Shown here piece by piece: positions 16,554 through 24,292 of a DNA stretch of 64,000 bases. Made by a program: the position numbers and the translations under genes. The stretch covers positions 244,035 through 308,034 of the forward strand of contig NZ_NEVL01000005.1 in assembly GCF_002261335.1 (NCBI RefSeq), given 5' to 3'. Numbering within the stretch: the stretch's first letter is position 1; each line of letters begins with the position of its first letter. The notes under the pieces are model-generated. The model was given only the letters and a program-made list of their open reading frames with translations. It did not search any database and was not told where the DNA came from. Source of the DNA: Bordetella genomosp. 1 (lineage in GTDB: Bacteria; Pseudomonadota; Gammaproteobacteria; Burkholderiales; Burkholderiaceae_B).

Positions 16554-17296
16554 GAGACGACCTCGATGCCGGCGTGGAGCCGACCGCGCCCGTCTGGACC
16601 GTTTTCGGCGACCTGATGTCGGTGCTGTTGGGCGCCTTCATCCTGATCCTGGTCGGCGTGATCGGCATGCAGCTCGAACTCTCGGTCAAGCTCGAAGACG
16701 AGGTCAAGCAGCGCGAGCAGGCCGAGCAGCAGCGCCAGTCGCTCGAGGAAGCCCTGGCCGGACCGCTCGCGGCCGGCCGCGTGACGCTCATCGACGGGCG
16801 CATCGGCATCAGCGGCAACGTGCTGTTCGCACTGAACTCCGACCAGCTCCAGCCCGAGGGCCGCGAGGTGCTGCGCAGCCTGGCGCAGCCGCTGGCCGCC
16901 TACCTGAGCCAGCGCGACGACACGCTGATGGTGAGCGGCTTCACCGACGACCAGCAGGTGAGCCAGAACAACCGGCGCTTCGCCGACAACTGGGACCTGT
17001 CCGCGCAGCGCGCGCTCACGGTCACGCGCGCGCTGATCGAGGAAGGCATTCCCGCCGGCAAGGTGTTCGCCGCCGCCTTCGGCGCCGAACAGCCGGTGGC
17101 CTCGAACGCCGACGAATCCGGCCGCGCGCAGAACCGCCGCGTGGAGATCGCGCCGGTGCCGCGCCGCGGCCCGACGCCCAGCGCCGCCACGCCGCCCGCC
17201 GCAGGATCGCCTGCCGCAGGATCGCCTGCCGCAGGATCGTCCGCCGCGGGATCGCCTGCCGCGGCCCCCGCCGCCTCGGGAAAGCCGCGTGACTGA
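16550..17296 (+). CDS. MotB/ZorB-like OmpA-domain protein
   Basis: The 248-residue protein has a short cytoplasmic N-terminus, a single membrane helix (about residues 17-40, VFGDLMSVLLGAFILILVGV) with an aspartate at residue 21, and a periplasmic OmpA/MotB peptidoglycan-binding domain (about 75-205) with FALNSDQLQPEGR, SGFTDD, NWDLSAQRA and NRRVEI. An Asp at the start of the single helix is the ion-binding residue in MotB and ZorB, so this should be the peptidoglycan-anchored half of a stator with the DUF802 protein. A coiled stretch (about 42-68) links helix and domain. The C-terminus is a low-complexity Ala/Gly/Ser/Pro tail built from a 15-base tandem repeat. The ATG overlaps the DUF802 stop. 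Confidence 0.87.
   Translation: MRDDLDAGVEPTAPVWTVFGDLMSVLLGAFILILVGVIGMQLELSVKLEDEVKQREQAEQQRQSLEEALAGPLAAGRVTLIDGRIGISGNVLFALNSDQLQPEGREVLRSLAQPLAAYLSQRDDTLMVSGFTDDQQVSQNNRRFADNWDLSAQRALTVTRALIEEGIPAGKVFAAAFGAEQPVASNADESGRAQNRRVEIAPVPRRGPTPSAATPPAAGSPAAGSPAAGSSAAGSPAAAPAASGKPRD
17201..17260 (+). repeat. 15-base tandem repeat encoding an AGSPA tail
   Basis: Four consecutive 15-base units (GCAGGATCGCCTGCC with two variants) encode AGSPA repeats in the C-terminal tail of the MotB/ZorB-like protein. Copy number could change without breaking the frame. Confidence 0.85.
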
Positions 17297-18146
17297 GCCG
17301 CGCGAACAGGACGCCGCCGCGACGTCCGCGCCGGATGCCACGCCCAGGCGCGGCGACGCGCTGCGCCGGCTGGTCGCCGACAGCCTGGCGCGCCGCGCCG
17401 AGCGTTTCGACGGCCCCGCGCGCGAACGCCTGCTGGCACGCAGCGCCGCCCTGGCCGAGCCCGAAGGCTGGGCCGCGCCGCGCCGCTTCCGCCGCCCCAC
17501 CGACGCCGAAGCCCAGGTGGAACTGCCGCTCGAGGCCGCGGCCGCCACCGAGGCACAACCCGACGCCCCCGCGCAGGAAAACCTTGCCGACGCCAGCGCT
17601 GTGGTCAGCGTGGACGCCGCAGCGACGGCGGAGACCGGCGGGGCCACGGAAGGGGCCGCAGATGATTGCGCGCGCAACCCGGACGACGACGCCCCCGCTG
17701 CCCGCGATCCGCACGCGCTGGACACGGACGCCACCGCAGGCGCCGACCCGCTCACGCAGACGCTGGCCGCGCTGCTCGCCGGCTTCGACGATGCGGTGCG
17801 CCAGGGCGACGCCGCCGCCCACCATCCCGGCCGCCACTACCCGGAGCTGCCGCTCCTCGACGAGCTGCGCGACCTCTGGTCGCACCTGAGCGCCGACCAG
17901 CAGGTGCGCCACTCCGAGGCGCTGGTGCCGGATAACGCCGGCCCGCTCAACTCCAGCCACCTCGTGCACCGCTCGCTGGCACTGATGCGCGAGCTCTCGC
18001 CCGAATACCTGCGCCGCTTCCTGCTCTACGCGGAAGGGCTGTCCTGGATGGAGCAGCTCGACGCCGCGCTGAGCGCCGCGCGCGAGGCGCCGGCCAAAAA
18101 GGCCGGCACGCGCGCCAAGGGCACCCGCCGCGCCCGCGCCGGCTGA
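17289..18146 (+). CDS. DUF2894 family protein, fourth gene of motor-like operon
   Basis: The 285-residue soluble protein starts with GTG at 17289, overlapping the previous gene by eight bases. The N-terminal part (about residues 1-70) is arginine-rich and helical, a long acidic alanine-rich linker follows (about 80-155), and a conserved C-terminal helical domain (about 155-270) contains YPELPLLDELRDLWSHLSAD and SPEYLRRFLLYAEGLSWMEQ. I recognise the latter as DUF2894. The tail is very basic (KKAGTRAKGTRRARAG), which could bind nucleic acid or phospholipid. No catalytic motif is seen. It is presumably a cytoplasmic effector or adaptor of the membrane complex. Confidence 0.78.
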   Translation: MTEPREQDAAATSAPDATPRRGDALRRLVADSLARRAERFDGPARERLLARSAALAEPEGWAAPRRFRRPTDAEAQVELPLEAAAATEAQPDAPAQENLADASAVVSVDAAATAETGGATEGAADDCARNPDDDAPAARDPHALDTDATAGADPLTQTLAALLAGFDDAVRQGDAAAHHPGRHYPELPLLDELRDLWSHLSADQQVRHSEALVPDNAGPLNSSHLVHRSLALMRELSPEYLRRFLLYAEGLSWMEQLDAALSAAREAPAKKAGTRAKGTRRARAG

Positions 18147-18181
18147 GGCCGCAGGCTCGCTCGCGCCCGCGCCGCACGACC

Positions 18182-18700
18182 ATGGAATGGCTCCAACACT
18201 ACCTCATCACCTACGGCGCGATCGTGCTGTTCGTGTGCCTGTACTTCGAGTCCTTCGGCGCCCCGCTGCCCGGCGAATCGACGGTCATTGCCGCCTCCAT
18301 CCTGGCCTCGCAGGGCCTGATGCACCTGCCCACGGTGCTGTTCGCCGTCTTCAGCGGCGCGGTGCTCGGCGACCTCACCGGCTACCTCATCGGCCGCACC
18401 GGCGGCCGCCGCGTGCTGTTGCGCCATGGCCACTGGGTCAAGCTCACGCACGCGCGCCTGGAGGCGCTGGAAGAACGCTTCCGCCGCCAGGGCGTCTACC
18501 TGGTCATGATCTCGCGCTTCGTCGTGCTGCTGCGCCAGCTCAATGGCCTGATCGCGGGCTCGGTCAACATGCCGCTGCATCTCTTCATGTTCGCCAACGT
18601 GGTCGGCGCCGCGGTTTGGACGCTGGCCTGGGGCTACGGCTCGGCGATGGCCGCCCACTGGTTCGAGCCGCTGTGGGCCCACATCAAGGCCTGGTGGTGA
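18182..18700 (+). CDS. DedA family (VTT-domain) membrane protein
   Basis: The 172-residue integral membrane protein carries the DedA signatures ESFGAPLPGESTVIAAS near the N-terminus and ISRFVVLLRQLNGLIAGSVNMP in the middle. DedA proteins are polytopic inner-membrane transporters, some acting as undecaprenyl-phosphate or phospholipid flippases. At 172 residues it is at the short end of the family. It starts 35 bases after the DUF2894 stop and could be co-transcribed with the motor-like operon, but there is no coupling overlap, so it may simply be downstream. A strong hairpin follows it. Confidence 0.87.
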   Translation: MEWLQHYLITYGAIVLFVCLYFESFGAPLPGESTVIAASILASQGLMHLPTVLFAVFSGAVLGDLTGYLIGRTGGRRVLLRHGHWVKLTHARLEALEERFRRQGVYLVMISRFVVLLRQLNGLIAGSVNMPLHLFMFANVVGAAVWTLAWGYGSAMAAHWFEPLWAHIKAWW

Positions 18701-18734
18701 GGCCCGCGGGCCATCCCCTGCCCGCCCGATGCAA

Positions 18735-18760
18735 AACGGCCCGCACACGTGCGGGCCGTT
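18735..18760. terminator. Bidirectional terminator between dedA-like and chemoreceptor genes
   Basis: AACGGCCCGCAC and GTGCGGGCCGTT are perfectly complementary and lie between two convergent genes. They are flanked by AAA on the left and TTC on the right. Confidence 0.75.
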
Positions 18761-18781
18761 CTGCATGCGCGAGCCGCGGGG

Positions 18782-20650
18782 TCAGGCGGCGCTCAGGCGC
18801 GGCGCCTGCGCCCATTGGGCGGCGGGCGCGGCCCGTACCGGCGCCGAATCCCCGCGCAGCTTGAAGCGCGCCACCGTGCGCGCCAGGCTGGCGGCCTGCT
18901 CGTTGAGCATCGACGCGGCGGCGGCCGACTGCTCGACCAGCGCCGCGTTTTCCTGCGTGGCGCGGTCCATGTCGGACACGCTGTCGTCGATCTGGCCGAT
19001 GCCCGCGCTCTGCTCGGTCATCGCGCCGTGGATCTCGCTCACCAGGCGCTGCACGCGCGCGATGCCCTCTACGATCTCGTCCATGGTGGAGCCGGCGGCC
19101 TGCACGCGCTGCGTGCCGCTCTTCACGTTCTCCACCGAGGCCTGGATCAGCGCGCGGATCTCCTGCGCCGAGGCGGCGCTGCGCTGCGCCAGCGTGCGCA
19201 CCTCGCCGGCCACGACCGCGAAGCCGCGGCCCTGTTCGCCCGCGCGCGCGGCTTCCACGGCCGCGTTCAGTGCCAGGATGTTGGTCTGGAACGCGATGCC
19301 GTCGATCACGCTGATGATCTCGGTGATGCGCTCCGACGAGGCGGCGATGGCGCCCATGGTGGTCACCGCGTCGGTCACCACCTGGCCGCCGCGCGCGGCC
19401 GCCGCGCTGGCGTCGGTCGCGAGCCTGGTGGCCTGCTCGGCGGTCTCTTCGGTCTGGCGCACGCTCGAGGTCATCTGCGTCAGGGCCGACGAGGTTTCCT
19501 CCAGCGAAGCGGCCGAGGTCTCGGTGCGGCGCGACAGGTCCTGGTTGCCGCTCTCGATCTCGTGCGTGGCGGCGGCCATGGATTGCACGCCGGCGCGCAC
19601 CTCGAGCATCACCTGGCTGATCTTGTCCACGAAGGCGTTGAACGAGGCCGAGATCTGCGCCACTTCGTCACCGCCCACCACGTCCAGGCGCTGGGTCATG
19701 TCGCCATCGCCCGAACCGATCGTGTCCATCGCGTCGCGCACCGCCGACAGCCGCTTGAAGGCACGCGCGGTGAACAGCGCCGCCACCACCAGGGCCGCGA
19801 ACGTGAGCACCACGATCGCCACCAGCATGGCGTTGAACACCTGGCCGAGCGCCACAGTCGCCTCGGCCTTGTCCAGCGCCACCACCAGGTACCAGTCGGT
19901 GCCCGGAATGCGCTCGGCCTTGAGCAGCTTGGGCTGGCCCGACAGCACCACTTCGGCCGGCGTGGCCTGCGGGGCCGCGAGCGGCGCGATGCTGGCCGCG
20001 CTCAGGTCGGGCGCGAGATCGGTGGACGGCTTGAGCGAAAAGGCGTCGTCCGGGTGCGAGATCACCTGGCCGTCGGTCGCCACCACGAACGCCAGGCTGG
20101 ACGGCGTGGGCCGGATCGCCTTGATCACCGCCTTCACGCCGTCGAGCGCGACGGCGCCGCTCACGGCGCCCACGGCCTGGCCGTTGCGCACGATGGGCGT
20201 GGTGAAGGCGACGTAGGGCTTGCCGGAAGACGAGTCGCCGTAGGGCTTGGTGATGGTGAGCTTGCCCGCCGCGACGGCGCTCTTGTACCAGGGGCGCGCG
20301 GTGGGATCGTAGTCGGGCGGCGTGGGCGCGGTCGAGAAGAAGGTCTTGTCCGACCAGCCGACACTGGTGATGGGGAAATCGTTGGTGGCGCCCAGGAGCT
20401 TGACCAGCCCGGTGGGGTCGCCCTTCTCGACGGCCTGCGCGGTGGCGACGACGGCCGTGGCCTTGTCGCTCGACCAGCGCTCGATGGCGCGGGCGTTGCC
20501 GTTGGCGACCGCGTCCAGCGTGTCGGCGATGCTCGCCATCATGTTGTCGCGCACGATCATATAGGTGGCCACGCCGGAGAGCATCAGCGCCCCCACGACC
20601 GTCAGGCCACTGATCAACAGAATGCGGTTTCGCAGCGAAGTGGTTTTCAT
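18782..20650 (-). CDS. Methyl-accepting chemotaxis protein
   Basis: The 622-residue receptor has a first membrane helix (about residues 9-32), a periplasmic double-Cache sensor (about 35-270, with [16 protein letters not shown] and [12 protein letters not shown], typical of dCache_1), a second helix (about 275-298), a HAMP domain (about 298-350) and a signalling domain (about 355-590) with the hairpin tip [21 protein letters not shown]. It should bind small molecules, often amino or organic acids, directly in the Cache pocket and signal to CheA/CheW. The C-terminus lacks an NWETF-type tether for CheR. No che genes lie nearby. Confidence 0.94.
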   Translation of the reverse strand: MKTTSLRNRILLISGLTVVGALMLSGVATYMIVRDNMMASIADTLDAVANGNARAIERWSSDKATAVVATAQAVEKGDPTGLVKLLGATNDFPITSVGWSDKTFFSTAPTPPDYDPTARPWYKSAVAAGKLTITKPYGDSSSGKPYVAFTTPIVRNGQAVGAVSGAVALDGVKAVIKAIRPTPSSLAFVVATDGQVISHPDDAFSLKPSTDLAPDLSAASIAPLAAPQATPAEVVLSGQPKLLKAERIPGTDWYLVVALDKAEATVALGQVFNAMLVAIVVLTFAALVVAALFTARAFKRLSAVRDAMDTIGSGDGDMTQRLDVVGGDEVAQISASFNAFVDKISQVMLEVRAGVQSMAAATHEIESGNQDLSRRTETSAASLEETSSALTQMTSSVRQTEETAEQATRLATDASAAAARGGQVVTDAVTTMGAIAASSERITEIISVIDGIAFQTNILALNAAVEAARAGEQGRGFAVVAGEVRTLAQRSAASAQEIRALIQASVENVKSGTQRVQAAGSTMDEIVEGIARVQRLVSEIHGAMTEQSAGIGQIDDSVSDMDRATQENAALVEQSAAAASMLNEQAASLARTVARFKLRGDSAPVRAAPAAQWAQAPRLSAA

Positions 20651-20805
20651 GCTCTCTCAGCCAGGTTGACGCGCCTGCCGGCGCGCACGCGCGGCCGGAT
20701 GCGTATGGCCGCGCGCTCCCGGCTTACGACATCGCGCCGCGGCAACTTAAGCGCCGCCGCGACGATATAAATGGCAATGCATTGCGGATCAATGCGGCAC
20801 GCGCG

Positions 20806-21774
20806 TCAGGGCGATCGCGGCGCGCGCTGCCAGCGGGTCGGCACGCAGCCGTGGCGCTCGCGAAAGCTCTTGCTGAAGTGGCTCAGGTTGCCGAAGCCCA
20901 CGCGCAACGCGGCGTCGGTGACGCTCACCCCGGCCTCGAGCAGCAGCGCGGCCGCGTCCAGCCGGCTGGCCCGCAGATAGTCGTAGACGGTCTGCCCGGT
21001 CTCCTGCCGGAAGGCGGCCTGCAGGCGCTTCTCGGGCACGCCGACCCGCCGCGCCAGCGCGGCGATGGTCCAGGGATGCGCGAGGTCGGCATGCAGCAGC
21101 TGCCGCGCGCGCTCGGCCTGTCGCAGCACGCCCAGGTCGGCCACGGCCGCGCGGTCGGGCATGGCGAGCAGGTCGGTGACCTGCGCCAGCATGTCGTACA
21201 CGCGTGCCCGGCGCCACAGCGAGGCGGCCTGCGCGGTCTGCACCTTCGGCGCGAGCAGGGCGGCCGCGTGACCCAGCAGGGCCTGCGGCGCCGCGCAGGT
21301 GGCCAGCAGGCCGCCGCGGTCGGGCACGCTGAAGTCGCGCATCGCCGCTGCCTGCCGCCATTGGCGCCAGGGCAGGCGCAGCTCGACGCCGAGCGCCTGG
21401 GGCGTGTAGCGGATGTCGATCATGTGCAGGGGCTGGTGCGCCGGGATCCGCATCGCGCTGCCCACCGGGCTGGTGTGCTCGAACAGCACCAGCTCGCCGC
21501 CGCGCGCCCGGGCCGGCGGCCCGCCCTCGAAGCCCAGCTCGCAACCGCCTTCGAGCCACACCTGCATGCCGAACAGCGCCGTGCCGGGCGACGGCAGCAG
21601 CAGTTCCTGGTCGGGCCGGCCCTTGAGCACGACCAGGCTCACGCCCTGGTCGACCCGTTCGACCAGGGCGATCGTGTCTTCCCAGGCCGGCGTGACCGGC
21701 ACGGTGGGCAGCGTGTCGCGCCACCATTCGTGGGCCAGGCGCGGTGCATCGTAGAGCGAGGGGCTGACAGGCAT
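20806..21774 (-). CDS. AraC family regulator beside a TonB receptor
   Basis: The 322-residue regulator has a variable N-terminal sensor half and a C-terminal AraC DNA-binding domain (about residues 225-320) with two helix-turn-helices (IAALARRVGVPEKRLQAAFR and VTDAALRVGFGNLSHFSKSF). This layout matches PchR/YbtA-type activators that sense a ferric siderophore and switch on its receptor gene. It is divergent from the receptor gene at 21912 with 137 bases between, including a Fur box. The start at 21774 (MPVSPSLYD) was chosen because earlier starts extend across the Fur box. A second regulator of the same type lies at 50445. Confidence 0.86.
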   Translation of the reverse strand: MPVSPSLYDAPRLAHEWWRDTLPTVPVTPAWEDTIALVERVDQGVSLVVLKGRPDQELLLPSPGTALFGMQVWLEGGCELGFEGGPPARARGGELVLFEHTSPVGSAMRIPAHQPLHMIDIRYTPQALGVELRLPWRQWRQAAAMRDFSVPDRGGLLATCAAPQALLGHAAALLAPKVQTAQAASLWRRARVYDMLAQVTDLLAMPDRAAVADLGVLRQAERARQLLHADLAHPWTIAALARRVGVPEKRLQAAFRQETGQTVYDYLRASRLDAAALLLEAGVSVTDAALRVGFGNLSHFSKSFRERHGCVPTRWQRAPRSP

Positions 21775-21861
21775 GGACGGCGATGAAAAAAGCCGCGATT
21801 CCGTCAGGCGCGGCCGGGATTGCGGCAGCGTCGCGGCGAAAGTTCTGGGATGATGCGCCGC

Positions 21862-21882
21862 AACTAACAATCATTATCGTTT
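21862..21882. promoter_or_regulatory. Fur box between AraC and receptor genes
   Basis: The sequence TAACAATCATTATCGTTTA contains AATCATTATC, ten consecutive bases of the Fur consensus GATAATGATAATCATTATC. It lies about 35 bases upstream of the receptor GTG, where bound Fur would block transcription under iron sufficiency. Confidence 0.75.
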
Positions 21883-21911
21883 ATTTCGACCGCTTGCCCA
21901 GGGGAAAACCA

Positions 21912-24158
21912 GTGTTGCCGCAGACCGTCTCCACCCGCGCGCCTCATGCCGCCGCGCGCCGCCTCGTGCCCACCGCCGCCCATCGCATCCTGCTGTGGCT
22001 GCTCGCCACCGGCACGCTGAGTGCGCCGGCGCTGGCCCAGACCACGGCCGATCCGGCCACCCTGGCGCCCGTGACCGTGCAGGGCTCCGTCCAGGCCTCG
22101 GACACCCTGGGCGATGAATACGTGGCCACGCGCAGCCGCGCGGCGACCAAGAGCAATACCGCGCTGATCGACACGCCGCAGACCATCAACGTGGTGACCC
22201 GCAGCGAGATGGACCGCCAGGGTTCGAACTCGGTGGCGCAGGCGCTGCGCTTCACGCCGGGCGTGAATGCCCAGTACGGCGACACCGACGTGCGGCTGGA
22301 CTGGCTCACCGTGCGCGGCTTCACGCCGCAACGCTATCTGGACGGGCTGATCCTGCCGTTCGGCGTGCGCGGCTATGCGCAGCCCCGCATCGAGGCCTAC
22401 GGCCTGGAGCGCATCGAGGTGCTCAAGGGCCCCTCCTCCGGCCTCTACGGCCAGGGCGCGCCCGGCGGCATCCTGACGATGACGAGCAAGCGCCCGACCG
22501 AGGAACGCATCAACGAGATCAACCTGCAGACCGGCAGCCACGGCCGCGCCCAGGCCGGCTTCGACTTCTCCGGCGCGGTCGACCAGGAAGGCCGCCTGCT
22601 CTATCGCCTGACCGGCATGGGGCTGGACACCGACACGCAGTACGACTACGTGGACGACAAGCGCGTGTTCATCGCGCCGAGCTTCACCTGGAAACTGTCG
22701 GCCGACACGCAGTTCAATCTGTCGGCGCAGTACCAGGAGATCGAATCGCACGGCGGCGGCGGCGCGCCGGTGCTGCCCTACATCGGCACGGGCGAGGCCA
22801 GCAGCCAGGGTCGCATTCCCCGCGACCGCTACGTGGGCGACCCGGATTTCGACCGCTTCACCAATCGCCAGACCCTGTTCGGCTACACCCTCGACCATCG
22901 CGTGAACGACGTCTGGCAACTGCGCCAGACCGCCCGCGTGAGCGAGGTCAACGCGCGCACCCGGCGCGTGCAGATCGGCCTGATGGCCACCGAGACGCAG
23001 GCCGTGCGCTACGCCTGGGCCTTCCCGGAAACCGCGCGCGCGTTCCAGATCGACAACCAGGCCAACGCCGAATTCGCGGTGGGCGCCACGCGTCACCACC
23101 TGACGCTGGGCCTGGACTACCTGCGCGAACGCTCGCGCTTCACCGAAAGCCAGCTCGACATCCTGCGCAACGGCAGCGGCGGCTTCGCGCTGTTCGACCT
23201 GTACGACCCGGACTACGGCAACCTGGACATCCGCACGCCGGCCGACGCGCTGGTCATCAACCAGCGCCGCGAGCAGCTCGGCCTGTACGCGCAGGACCGC
23301 ATCGAGTTCGGCCGACTGAGCGTCACCCTCGCCGGCCGTCAGGACTGGACCTCGACCCGCACCGACACGCGCCGCGTCGGCGGCACCGACACCGATCTCG
23401 ACACGCACGCCAGCCGCTTCACCGGCCGCGTCGCCGCCGCGTATCGCTACGACAACGGACTGGCCCCGTACATCAGCTATGCCACCTCGTTCCAGCCGGT
23501 GGCCGGCACCACCCGCGACGGCAACCCGCTGCGCCCCACCACGGGCACGCAGTACGAGGCCGGGCTGAAGTTCCAGCCGCCGGGCAGCGACAGCCTGTAC
23601 ACGGCATCGCTGTTCCAGATCGTGCAGAACAACGTGAGCGCGCCCGACCCGCTCAACACCAGCTATAGCGTGCAGACCGGCCAGGTCCGCATCCAGGGGC
23701 TGGAGCTGGAGGCCAAGGCGCGGCTCGCGCGCGGGCTCGACCTGACCGCCTCCTACGCCTACTCCGACAGCGAGATCACCAAGACCAACCGCGGCGACAC
23801 CACCGGCCAGGTCGGCAACCAGATGATCTTCGTGCCGCGCCACCAGGCCGCGCTGTGGCTCGACTACACGCTGCAGCAGGGCCCGCTCGCCGGTCTGGGC
23901 ATGGGCGCCGGCGTGCGCTACCGCGGCACGCTGTATGGCGACCTGAACAACACCCACCTGCTCAAGCCGGTGACGCTGGTGGACGCCACGGTGCGCTACG
24001 ACCTGGGCCGCATGGCGCAGTCGCTGCGCGGCGCCGACGTCTCGGTGTCGGTGTCGAACCTGTTCGACCGCGAATACGTGGTGAACTGCCCCGGCCCGAC
24101 CGCCTGCTACTGGGGCAGCGAACGCACGGTGCTCGCCAATCTGCGCTACCGCTGGTAG
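21912..24158 (+). CDS. TonB-dependent siderophore receptor
   Basis: The 748-residue outer-membrane receptor starts at GTG 21912 with AGGGG upstream. It has a signal peptide ending LSAPALAQ, a TonB box-like segment (LAPVTVQGS), a plug domain (about residues 75-180; LIDTPQTINVVTRSEMDRQGS, VRGFTPQRYLDG, IEVLKGPSSGLYGQGAPGG) and a 22-stranded barrel ending ANLRYRW. The plug motifs are those of the FhuA/FoxA group of hydroxamate siderophore receptors. The specific siderophore is unknown. The upstream Fur box and divergent AraC gene indicate control by iron and by the ligand. A perfect-stem terminator follows. Confidence 0.9.
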   Translation: MLPQTVSTRAPHAAARRLVPTAAHRILLWLLATGTLSAPALAQTTADPATLAPVTVQGSVQASDTLGDEYVATRSRAATKSNTALIDTPQTINVVTRSEMDRQGSNSVAQALRFTPGVNAQYGDTDVRLDWLTVRGFTPQRYLDGLILPFGVRGYAQPRIEAYGLERIEVLKGPSSGLYGQGAPGGILTMTSKRPTEERINEINLQTGSHGRAQAGFDFSGAVDQEGRLLYRLTGMGLDTDTQYDYVDDKRVFIAPSFTWKLSADTQFNLSAQYQEIESHGGGGAPVLPYIGTGEASSQGRIPRDRYVGDPDFDRFTNRQTLFGYTLDHRVNDVWQLRQTARVSEVNARTRRVQIGLMATETQAVRYAWAFPETARAFQIDNQANAEFAVGATRHHLTLGLDYLRERSRFTESQLDILRNGSGGFALFDLYDPDYGNLDIRTPADALVINQRREQLGLYAQDRIEFGRLSVTLAGRQDWTSTRTDTRRVGGTDTDLDTHASRFTGRVAAAYRYDNGLAPYISYATSFQPVAGTTRDGNPLRPTTGTQYEAGLKFQPPGSDSLYTASLFQIVQNNVSAPDPLNTSYSVQTGQVRIQGLELEAKARLARGLDLTASYAYSDSEITKTNRGDTTGQVGNQMIFVPRHQAALWLDYTLQQGPLAGLGMGAGVRYRGTLYGDLNNTHLLKPVTLVDATVRYDLGRMAQSLRGADVSVSVSNLFDREYVVNCPGPTACYWGSERTVLANLRYRW

Positions 24159-24168
24159 GCCGGAGACG

Positions 24169-24219
24169 GGGACGTTGCGCGGCGGCGCTGTGCCACCGCT
24201 GCAACGTCCCTATTTTTAT
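24169..24219 (+). terminator. Intrinsic terminator after the first receptor
   Basis: GGGACGTTGC (24169-24178) pairs perfectly with GCAACGTCCC (24201-24210); the interior adds GC-rich pairs, and TATTTTTAT follows. Confidence 0.85.
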
Positions 24220-24240
24220 AATCAGAAACAATAACGCACT

Positions 24241-24259
24241 TGAGAATCATTGTTATTAG
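24241..24259. promoter_or_regulatory. Fur box before the second receptor
   Basis: TGAGAATCATTGTTATTAG resembles the Fur consensus GATAATGATAATCATTATC (AATCATT core plus TTAT). It lies about 35 bases upstream of the receptor ATG. Confidence 0.65.
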
Positions 24260-24292
24260 AATTCCTATCCACTTGAATAGGGAGAGGAATTC

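Noticed and set aside
12427..18700. A canonical Zorya system
   Set aside because: ZorA/B-like architecture is present, but no ZorC, ZorD helicase/nuclease or ZorE nuclease gene is found nearby, so the locus is not called Zorya.
20651..20805. Sigma-28 (FliA) promoter before the chemoreceptor
   Set aside because: TTAAGTT followed by GTCGTAA on the minus strand only partly matches the consensus and the spacing is off, so it is not listed.
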